From contig CAMFEL010000135.1 in assembly GCA_945949385.1 (NCBI GenBank), forward strand, positions 1-5,187: a stretch of 5,187 bases of DNA, read 5' to 3'. The stretch comes from an uncultured Clostridia bacterium. GTDB taxonomy: Bacteria; Bacillota; Clostridia; Oscillospirales; CAG-272. Of this stretch, positions 1 through 4,891 are shown one piece after another. A program made the translations under genes and the position numbers. The first letter of the stretch is position 1. Each line of letters starts with the position of its first letter. The notes under the pieces are model-generated. The model did no database searches. It was not told where the DNA came from and saw nothing but the letters and a program-made list of their open reading frames with translations.

Positions 1-1491
1 ACTGTTTCCCTCTCCGGGCAGGTCAATACCCGTTTTTTCATAATATCCGAAGGCTTTTGCGTATTTCGTGTAATTTTCCACTCCGAGCCTCTGACCGAGC
101 GTCATAAACCAGACGTTGCAGGACTGCTGAAGTCCGCGGCGGTATGTAACCGTGCCGTGGCCCCCTACCTTGTGGCAGTGAATAGGCTTTCCGTAGCCCT
201 CTATCGTCAAGGCTCCCGTACAGGTGAACATATCGGTTTCCTTGACAGCGCCCTCCTGAAATACCATGGCGGTAGTCAGTATTTTCGAGGTTGAACCGGG
301 CTCGTAAAGCTCTGTCACCGCCTTATTTTTCCACATTTCAAACAGCAGATTGAAATACTTATCACTGTACGCCTGCTCGTAAAATTCGTCGTGGTTTTCC
401 CTGTAATATGCGCCGAATTCGGAGTCAAACTCTCCGCTGTCCTCCTTGATACCGCTGTTTTCCGACAAAAATTTCTTTTTAGCCAAAGCGGCGGCATCGC
501 TTTCCCTGTCCTCGGAAGCAGCATACTCGCCCAGCTCCGTCTGAGAGTCGCTGTCAAGCTGATACGGGTCGTTACAGTCAAAGGAGGGAGCGGTGGCCAT
601 TGCCAGAATGCCGCCGGTATTAACGTCCATAACGATACCGGTAACCCTGTTGGCGGCCTGATTTTCTCTGAGTGTCAGCTCAAGCTGATTTTCAAGCTCG
701 TACTGGATATAGGAATCGATGGTAGTAATAATATTCCTGCCGTTTTCGGCGTCCACATATGTCTCGTATTTATAGTCCATATCGTTGGACAGAGCATCCT
801 GCGCGGTCACATAGCGTCCGCCCGTGCCCTCAAGCAGGTTATTGTAATACGCCTCCAGGCCGTATATGCCCACGCCGTCGGAATTGGTAAAGCCCAGAAC
901 ATGGCTGGCAAGGTCACCTGCGGGATAGTAGCGTATGGTGCCCGCCCGCAGATATATCTGAGTGGTAAGGTCGTAGTCATCTATAAACTGACGGATTTTC
1001 TCGGCGTCCGCCTCGCTTATTTTATCCGCTATCTCCTCGTATCTCCTGCCTTTTTTGGCGGATTTCTTCATTACATCGTCGTAATCCGCGCCCAAAGTAT
1101 CGGACATAAAGCGGGCGATAAGCTCATCCATTTTCACATTGTACTGCTTGCCGTCGGAGGAGGCCCAAGCGTATATGCCGGAATCATTTTCATCCTCATC
1201 GGACTTCGCCATGGCGTCGATTATATCCTGCGGAGAAATAAAGCACAGATACACCGTGGAATTGGTAGCAAGAATGCCTCCGTCGCGGTCGTAGACAGTA
1301 CCTCTTTCGGGGTTTACCTTTGTCTCCACGGTGATCTCGTTCATCACCTTTTCCTTGTAATAATCGTAGTTTGATATCTGAAGATAGGCAAGCCTTCCCA
1401 CGATCACAACGGCGACGGCGGCGAAAAACAGGATAATTATATTAGAGCGCGAAGCCGTTTTTCTGCTTATTCTTTTTCGCTTTTCTGCCAC
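1..1491 (-). CDS. ftsI: Class B penicillin-binding protein, FtsI/PbpB/SpoVD type (3' end outside window)
   Basis: Septal transpeptidase that cross-links peptidoglycan. The 497 codons present have no stop. Residues 1-17 are short, basic and cytoplasmic, and 18-37 form a membrane anchor. The PBP dimer-domain motif RGTVYDRDGGILA is at 63-75, and YPAGDLASHVLG to GIYGLEAYYN follows at 190-217. The transpeptidase domain begins near 283 (VTGIVMDVNTGGILAMA). The SxxK active site is S400-T-S-K403 in a PGSTSK context, and SxN is S457-C-N459. FGYYEKTGIDLPGEGN at 481-496 is typical of the family. The KTG box lies beyond the window, so FtsI/PBP2B cannot be separated from a SpoVD-like protein with PASTA domains. 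The GTG start at 1491 has GGAAAGGA 10 nt upstream. The frame stays open upstream to a TGA near 1564, but offers no ATG, GTG or TTG. Residues about 310-385 hold an acidic insertion not usual in the family. Its place after ftsL supports a divisome role. Confidence 0.95.
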   Translation of the reverse strand, partial: MAEKRKRISRKTASRSNIIILFFAAVAVVIVGRLAYLQISNYDYYKEKVMNEITVETKVNPERGTVYDRDGGILATNSTVYLCFISPQDIIDAMAKSDEDENDSGIYAWASSDGKQYNVKMDELIARFMSDTLGADYDDVMKKSAKKGRRYEEIADKISEADAEKIRQFIDDYDLTTQIYLRAGTIRYYPAGDLASHVLGFTNSDGVGIYGLEAYYNNLLEGTGGRYVTAQDALSNDMDYKYETYVDAENGRNIITTIDSYIQYELENQLELTLRENQAANRVTGIVMDVNTGGILAMATAPSFDCNDPYQLDSDSQTELGEYAASEDRESDAAALAKKKFLSENSGIKEDSGEFDSEFGAYYRENHDEFYEQAYSDKYFNLLFEMWKNKAVTELYEPGSTSKILTTAMVFQEGAVKETDMFTCTGALTIEGYGKPIHCHKVGGHGTVTYRRGLQQSCNVWFMTLGQRLGVENYTKYAKAFGYYEKTGIDLPGEGNS

Positions 1492-1501
1492 CTTTAAGCC
1501 A

Positions 1502-1509
1502 TCCTTTCC
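1502..1509 (-). promoter_or_regulatory. Ribosome binding site of the PBP gene
   Basis: The minus strand reads GGAAAGGA, with 10 nt to a GTG codon at 1491. It decides the GTG start. The ATG embedded just after it (ATG GCT TAA) closes after two codons and cannot start the PBP. Confidence 0.6.
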
Positions 1510-1590
1510 GCCGCTTTGTCCTTTTGATTTTATGTAGCGGCGCCGCTCTTTATGAATTGTTCCTCACTTGCATATGTTCAAATATTAAGG

Positions 1591-1634
1591 AAAGACGGCA
1601 AAGGCCGTCTTTCGCATTTCAGGCTTTGCCGTCT
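1591..1634 (-). promoter_or_regulatory. Hairpin with an alternative pairing partner between ftsL and the PBP gene
   Basis: Just after the ftsL stop, the minus-strand RNA contains three related segments. AAAGACGGC (1612-1604) pairs perfectly with GCCGTCTTT (1599-1591) across a CTTT loop, a 9-bp hairpin. The earlier segment AGACGGCAAAG (1634-1624) is a perfect 11-nt complement of CTTTGCCGTCT (1603-1593), which uses the same 3' strand plus the loop. The two folds are mutually exclusive. The 9-bp hairpin is followed by CCTTAATATTTG, a poor U-tract, so a strong intrinsic terminator is doubtful. An attenuator, an RNA processing site, or a simple structural spacer are all possible. Confidence 0.5.
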
Positions 1635-1639
1635 GTCGG

Positions 1640-2638
1640 TTATCCTATGTAGTCCATCAGGTTATCCCAGTTTCTGCCGAAAACGGACATTACCGTGGAG
1701 AATACGCCGTAGTCCTTATCTCCGGCGTCGGAGGTGCTCGATATTACCTCTATGCGCTCTCCGTCGCTGAGACTTATATACTTCGACTGTACCTGATTGC
1801 TTTTCACCATGCCGAAGTCCTCGGTAGCGGCACGCTCGATCTCGCGGACATTGTTTTTAAGATCCACATCAAGAGACAGCCTGTCTATCTCCTGGCACAG
1901 CTCGCTGCGCTGCGCCTCCAGATCGGATATTTCACGTTTGAACGCGCTTATCTGCGAAAAGCTGAAAATGATCATCATTACCACAACGGCAAAAAGAACT
2001 ATGGCGATAATAATTCCCTTTGACACGTGAGGGTTGTCCACCCTTACCTCTTCGTGCGCTCCGCTCTTCATATTGGAAAAGACATATTTGAACCAAGCGG
2101 GGGTAAGGGGAAAGGGCGCCCTTGTTTCAGCGCTTCTTAGCTGTGCTTCTCTTGCCTGCGCCGCTTTTGCCATACTGCCGTCGTATGCCATACGGCGTAT
2201 ATCTGCGGCTCTTGCGTATGCGGCAGCATATGCGCCGGAAGCAAAAGGTGTTGTAACCTCTCCTGCGGCGGTTCTTCTGCGGGCAGCCTGTGCGCTTGTC
2301 TGCGCAGACTGCGCTGTATGCGCTGTATGACCCGTATGAGCAGTGCGCACCGACTCCGCTCTTGCGTCAGAGGTCTGCGCCGTTCTTACAGCCTTAAATC
2401 TTACGGTCTCGGCCGCCATATTACGTGCGTCCGCCGATACAAAGCGGGCAGTATCCTCAAAGGGGTCGGCAGCTCTGCGCACCTTTTGCGCACCTTTTGA
2501 ATTAAAAAGAGAACGGTCTACCGTGGCAGTGCGGGTAAGGTCGCTCGCCGCAATACCGCGACCGCCGAACTTCGTCTGAAGCCTCGCGCAAAGCGGGTTG
2601 TCTTGCGCCGAGGTAGTTCTTACGTCTGCGTTAGCCAT
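1640..2638 (-). CDS. ftsL: FtsL-type cell division protein with long cytoplasmic N-terminal extension
   Basis: Bitopic divisome protein expected to form a complex with DivIC/FtsB and to recruit and activate FtsW and the septal PBP. Of 332 residues, 1-207 are a presumed cytoplasmic region rich in Ala, Arg and Thr, with a repetitive HTGHTAHTAQSAQTSAQ stretch near 101-117. Residues 208-229 are a single membrane span. Residues 231-272 form a coiled coil (FKREISDLEAQRSELCQEID). Then comes the FtsL/DivIC-like ATEDFGMVKSNQVQSKYISL (271-290) and a short tail ending in NLMDYIG. Usual FtsL proteins have about 100-130 residues, so the last 125 correspond to the normal protein. ATG 2638 has AAAGGA about 12 nt upstream, and the reading frame holds to the stop. 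The assignment rests on topology, coiled coil and position between rsmH and the PBP gene, since FtsL is poorly conserved in sequence. A DivIC-like identity is less likely given the position. Confidence 0.85.
   Translation of the reverse strand: MANADVRTTSAQDNPLCARLQTKFGGRGIAASDLTRTATVDRSLFNSKGAQKVRRAADPFEDTARFVSADARNMAAETVRFKAVRTAQTSDARAESVRTAHTGHTAHTAQSAQTSAQAARRRTAAGEVTTPFASGAYAAAYARAADIRRMAYDGSMAKAAQAREAQLRSAETRAPFPLTPAWFKYVFSNMKSGAHEEVRVDNPHVSKGIIIAIVLFAVVVMMIIFSFSQISAFKREISDLEAQRSELCQEIDRLSLDVDLKNNVREIERAATEDFGMVKSNQVQSKYISLSDGERIEVISSTSDAGDKDYGVFSTVMSVFGRNWDNLMDYIG
2312..2329 (-). repeat. Tandem 9-nt repeat inside ftsL
   Basis: Two adjacent copies of a 9-mer (CATACAGCG on the minus strand) encode two His-Thr-Ala units in the repetitive part of the FtsL extension, followed by degenerate Gln-Ser/Thr-Ala units. 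This suggests growth of the segment by slippage or duplication. Confidence 0.6.
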
Positions 2639-2677
2639 TTGTATAACCGTTCCTTTCGTTCATTTTTTGTGATTCTT

Positions 2678-2715
2678 GCATATATCATATGCTTTAGCCG
2701 ACACAGGGTGTCGGC
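2678..2715 (-). other. Two adjacent perfect hairpins between rsmH and ftsL
   Basis: The 87-nt rsmH-ftsL gap (2639-2725) contains GCCGACAC/GTGTCGGC, an 8-bp stem with a 3-nt loop at 2697-2715. It is followed by GCATAT/ATATGC, a 6-bp stem with a 3-nt loop at 2678-2692. Neither is followed at once by a run of U, so they do not look like an intrinsic terminator. mRNA stabilisation or processing is possible. The ftsL ribosome site (AAAGGA) lies downstream of both. Confidence 0.5.
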
Positions 2716-2725
2716 AGGCGCCGTC

Positions 2726-3664
2726 TCAGAGCTTTTCGCAGACTCTGAGCTTTGCGCTCCGTGCTCTCGGGTTGTCCGAAAGCTCCCCTTCCGCCGGAAG
2801 TATGGGCTTTCTTGTAAGCACCTTTACCGACGGCTTTTTCCCGCATACGCATACGGGAAAATCCGGAGGACAGGTGCATGGGGATTCGAGCCGTTTCATG
2901 GTGTTTTTCACTATCCTGTCCTCAAGAGAGTGAAAAGTTATGACCGCCGCTCTGCCGCCGGGAGCAAGCCTTGCTATGGCCGACTCAAGCGACGGTTCAA
3001 GCAGGGTCAGTTCATCATTGACCTCTATTCTTATTGCCTGAAAAGTCCGTCTTGCGGGATGCTGTTTTTCCTTATGTCTCGCCGCCGCGGGGATGGCGGA
3101 TGCCACCGTGTCCGCAAGCTGAAACGTGGTTTCTATGGGAGACTGCGCGCGCCTTCTTACGATTGCCGCCGCAACGGCTGAGGCAAATTTTTCCTCTCCC
3201 CAGTCTCTGATGATCCTGCGCAGCTCTTCCTCGCTGTATCCGTTTACAACATCCGCCGCGGTCCTGCCGCCGCTGCGGTCCATCCTCATATCAAGAGGAG
3301 CGTCCGAGGAATAGGAAAAGCCGCGCTCGGGTTCATCAAGCTGAACGGAGGATACGCCCAGATCCCATAAAATTCCGTCAACGGCACCGATATTCAATGC
3401 GTCCAGTACCTGCGCCGCTTCGGAATAATTGGTCTTTACCACCGTGGAAGCCGCACCGTAAGGTGCAAGTCTCTCGCGGCACCGCTCCACGGCACGGTCG
3501 TCGCGGTCAAGACTTATAAGCCTTGAATGAGGCGGCAGTCTTTTCAGAATCTCCTCGGAATGCCCGCCGCCGCCTGCGGTGCAGTCCACAAATACGCCTC
3601 CCCGCTCCGGCATAAGAGCGTCCACGCTTTCGCGAAGAAGCACGGATATATGTGCAAATTCCAT
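2726..3664 (-). CDS. rsmH: 16S rRNA (cytosine-1402-N4)-methyltransferase RsmH (MraW)
   Basis: S-adenosylmethionine-dependent methyltransferase that modifies N4 of C1402 in the decoding centre of the small ribosomal subunit. Its 312 residues match the family's usual length. Visible motifs are the N-terminal FAHISVLLRESVDAL, the SAM-binding VDCTAGGGGHS (26-36), LDRDDRA (52-58), and the catalytic-region LWDLGVSSVQLDEPERGFSY (99-118) with PLDMRMD (123-129). HPARRTFQAIRIEVNDEL is at 202-219 and ITFHSLEDRIVK at 242-253. A C-terminal Cys group (C263, C265, C272, C274) and NPRARSAKLR (298-307) complete the usual tail. The start codon lies 3 nt after the mraZ stop and only a weak GAG is seen upstream, which suggests translational coupling to mraZ. 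No key motif is missing. Confidence 0.98.
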   Translation of the reverse strand: MEFAHISVLLRESVDALMPERGGVFVDCTAGGGGHSEEILKRLPPHSRLISLDRDDRAVERCRERLAPYGAASTVVKTNYSEAAQVLDALNIGAVDGILWDLGVSSVQLDEPERGFSYSSDAPLDMRMDRSGGRTAADVVNGYSEEELRRIIRDWGEEKFASAVAAAIVRRRAQSPIETTFQLADTVASAIPAAARHKEKQHPARRTFQAIRIEVNDELTLLEPSLESAIARLAPGGRAAVITFHSLEDRIVKNTMKRLESPCTCPPDFPVCVCGKKPSVKVLTRKPILPAEGELSDNPRARSAKLRVCEKL

Positions 3665-3667
3665 ATC

Positions 3668-4102
3668 TCAGATACCGAGATCTATCATCGTATCGCTTAT
3701 CTGGCTGAGGAAATTCTCGTCCAGACCGCCCAGAGGATTCCTGTCGGAGCGCCACATTTCCACTCTGTCGCCGCAGCCGATAAAGGTTATGCTGTCTGTG
3801 ATGCCCGCAAAGTCTATAAGCTCACGGTTCAGCATCACTCTGCCCTGCCCGTCCGGAATTACCTTGATAGCGTTACCGCAGAAAAAACGGGTAATGTCTC
3901 TTACCTGGGTTTTAGGCAATGACTTAAGTTTTTCAACAAAATTGTTCCATTCGTTCATGGAGTATGCGGAAAGGCACTTGTCTATGTTGACGGTAATGAC
4001 AATGGGCGAGCCAAGCTCTTCTCTGAACTTCGCCGGGAAGAACACTCTGTTCTTTGAGTCCAGATTGTGGGTATAATTACTGACTAATCCGTTTTCTCCC
4101 AT
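3668..4102 (-). CDS. mraZ: Transcriptional regulator MraZ
   Basis: Regulator at the head of dcw clusters. In studied bacteria it forms a ring-shaped oligomer with AbrB-like (SpoVT-AbrB) folds and binds repeated TGG-containing boxes in its own promoter region. The 144 residues are normal for the family. The two internal half-domains show the DxxxR signatures, D15-SKN-R19 (LDSKNRVFFPAKFREEL) and D84-GQG-R88 (PDGQGRVMLNRELIDFAGI). ATG 4102 has AAAGGGGG with 7 nt spacing. An overlapping ATG at 4107 is in another frame and stops quickly. The gene ends 3 nt before rsmH. It probably autoregulates the operon through TGG repeats in the leader. Confidence 0.97.
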   Translation of the reverse strand: MGENGLVSNYTHNLDSKNRVFFPAKFREELGSPIVITVNIDKCLSAYSMNEWNNFVEKLKSLPKTQVRDITRFFCGNAIKVIPDGQGRVMLNRELIDFAGITDSITFIGCGDRVEMWRSDRNPLGGLDENFLSQISDTMIDLGI

Positions 4103-4109
4103 GTCATTG

Positions 4110-4117
4110 CCCCCTTT
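4110..4117 (-). promoter_or_regulatory. Strong ribosome binding site of mraZ
   Basis: AAAGGGGG on the minus strand, 7 nt before ATG 4102. It selects that ATG over the out-of-frame ATG at 4107. Confidence 0.75.
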
Positions 4118-4124
4118 CTTTTCG

Positions 4125-4172
4125 CCATTTTTCCACCATTTTTATGAAACAACGATGTAACAATCCACCACT
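4125..4172 (-). promoter_or_regulatory. Candidate MraZ operator repeats in the mraZ leader
   Basis: On the minus strand AAAAATGG occurs twice with an 11-nt period (4143-4136 and 4132-4125), and the first copy continues as TGGTGGA. A further GTGGTGGA lies upstream at about 4171-4164, so TGGTGGA is repeated at a 32-nt interval, near three helical turns. The motifs lie between the promoter and the ribosome site of mraZ, where MraZ boxes sit in characterised operons. In E. coli these are TGGGN repeats with a 10-nt period, so the match here is only approximate. Confidence 0.4.
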
Positions 4173-4183
4173 CGGGTGAATTT

Positions 4184-4212
4184 ATTATACATCAGCCGTT
4201 GCGCAAATGCAA
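4184..4212 (-). promoter_or_regulatory. Sigma-A-type promoter of the mraZ operon
   Basis: Minus strand -35 TTGCAT (4212-4207), 17-nt spacer, -10 TATAAT (4189-4184, exact consensus). Transcription would begin near 4177, giving a leader of about 75 nt before mraZ. Confidence 0.7.
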
Positions 4213-4297
4213 TACATTTTTGTAATTTTTATTATATTTTATGAACTATTTCGCACTATTTTTTGTCCTTTTGCGCTTAATTTGCCGCAAAAAGCGC

Positions 4298-4320
4298 CCA
4301 ATTTCCCATTTTTTACCATT
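4298..4320 (-). other. Second cluster of TGG motifs upstream of the mraZ promoter
   Basis: On the minus strand three TGG motifs start at 4318, 4308 and 4300, spaced by 10 and 8 nt in an A-rich context (ATGGTA, ATGGGA, TTGGGC). This resembles the TGGGN repeats bound by MraZ, but lies about 90 nt upstream of the -35 element. An upstream operator is possible. Chance similarity in A-rich DNA is also possible. Confidence 0.25.
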
Positions 4321-4350
4321 TCCGGCAACGAACAAATGTTTTGCAAATGC

Positions 4351-4366
4351 ATAACAAAAGTGTTAT
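4351..4366. other. Small inverted repeat in the AT-rich intergenic part
   Basis: ATAACA and TGTTAT form a perfect 6-bp stem around AAAG. No U-tract or gene association makes it a terminator. It could be a protein-binding dyad. Little more can be said. Confidence 0.3.
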
Positions 4367-4392
4367 TCAAGTGCCGAAAAATAAACTTCTGT

Positions 4393-4417
4393 GTTTGCCT
4401 TTTTTATATCGGCAAAC
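4393..4417. other. Inverted repeat GTTTGCC/GGCAAAC
   Basis: A perfect 7-bp stem (4393-4399 with 4411-4417) around an AT-rich 11-nt loop. It lies at the junction between the AT-rich mraZ-proximal DNA and the GC-rich repeat block. No U-tract follows on either strand. It may be a dyad for a regulator or the edge of the inserted block. Confidence 0.3.
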
Positions 4418-4420
4418 GAA

Positions 4421-4747
4421 GAAAAGGACGATTGCCGCCGGCGGCGGGACTTAGAGTTCGCCGGTACTTCCGACATTTGCAAATTTGCCGCACAGCCGCA
4501 AATGCGGCGGGACGCTTTCGCCTCTCTTGTGTAAAGGGAGGCGGCACGGCGTATGCCGTAACGGAGGTATTGGCAGGGATCGTCTCACTACTACCTCCAA
4601 ACAGCCCCTCGGTCGCCTTCGGCGCCGGCTCCCCATACACAACAAAGAGCCTCCGCCGCGGCGGGATTTCAAAGCGGCAAAAGTCACTTTTGAACACCTC
4701 GTCAACAGGCGGCTTTCGGAAGACCGAAAAACGGACGATTGCCGCCG
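4421..4747. repeat. GC-rich composite repeat block bounded by a 15-nt direct repeat
   Basis: GGACGATTGCCGCCG occurs exactly at 4426-4440 and 4733-4747, both preceded by GAAAA within a few bases. Between them lie three copies of a GCGGCGGGA-like word (about 4440, 4504, 4657), the 12-nt palindrome GCCGCCGGCGGC (4434-4445), the hairpins GCCGCA/TGCGGC (4495-4508) and TTTCGG/CCGAAA (4714-4729), and the long palindrome at 4520-4651. Composition contrasts with the AT-rich DNA on both sides. I see no convincing coding region. It looks like an accumulated or inserted non-coding repeat. Confidence 0.5.
4520..4651. repeat. Imperfect palindromic element of about 132 bp, MITE-like
   Basis: The arms pair in order: CTCT (4522-4525) with AGAG (4646-4649), TTGTGTA (4527-4533) with TACACAA (4636-4642), GGGAG (4536-4540) with CTCCC (4629-4633), CGGC (4542-4545) with GCCG (4624-4627), and, nearer the centre, GGAGGTA (4563-4569) with TACCTCC (4592-4598). 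Each arm also has its own small hairpin (ACGGC/GCCGT at 4546-4559, CGCC/GGCG at 4614-4624). Palindromes built of TTGTGTAAAGGGAG-like arms are, to my recollection, widely scattered between genes in gut Clostridia; I could not check this. There is no transposase, so any mobility would depend on a source elsewhere. Confidence 0.6.
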
Positions 4748-4823
4748 CTCCCTCCCCCCACTTTTTTGCGTTTTACAATTTATCGTCCCGGCATAAGAAC
4801 AAGAAAAATTTTCAACCTGCGTA

Positions 4824-4852
4824 TTTACTTATAGATTTTTAACAGCTATAAT
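4824..4852 (+). promoter_or_regulatory. Promoter of the metallophosphoesterase gene
   Basis: -35 TTTACT (4824-4829), 17-nt spacer, -10 TATAAT (4847-4852), with a second overlapping TATAAT at 4852-4857. Transcription would start near 4860, about 30 nt before the ATG at 4892. Confidence 0.6.
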
Positions 4853-4891
4853 ATAATAATGAAAGTATCTGCTCTCAGAAGATAACAAATC

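Noticed and set aside
391..1374. Plus-strand open frame of 327 codons
   Set aside because: It lies wholly antisense to the PBP gene, whose minus-strand translation shows consistent family motifs. The plus-strand translation shows no recognisable domain and is a shadow of codon bias.
1591..1612. Intrinsic terminator ending transcription after ftsL
   Set aside because: The stem is strong, but the following CCTTAATATTTG is a poor U-tract, and the PBP gene downstream has no clear promoter of its own. It is kept as a possible attenuator only.
2603..3181. Plus-strand frame of 192 codons opposite rsmH
   Set aside because: It is antisense to clear rsmH motifs, with no ribosome site or domain.
4231..4236. 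Second TATAAT upstream of mraZ on the minus strand
   Set aside because: No acceptable -35 lies 16-18 nt upstream, and the segment is simply AT-rich. The TATAAT at 4189-4184 has the better partner.
4404..4705. Overlapping minus-strand frames of 84-97 codons in the GC-rich block
   Set aside because: They arise from stop-poor GC-rich repeat DNA. The translations are Arg/Pro-rich and without family resemblance.
4421..4747. CRISPR array
   Set aside because: The repeated words are short, irregularly spaced and part of palindromes. There are no regular repeat-spacer units and no cas genes.
4207..4842. Plus-strand open frame of 211 codons through the intergenic region
   Set aside because: It crosses the mraZ promoter, the AT-rich segment and the palindromic repeats, lacks a ribosome site, and its translation changes character with base composition. 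It is not a gene.
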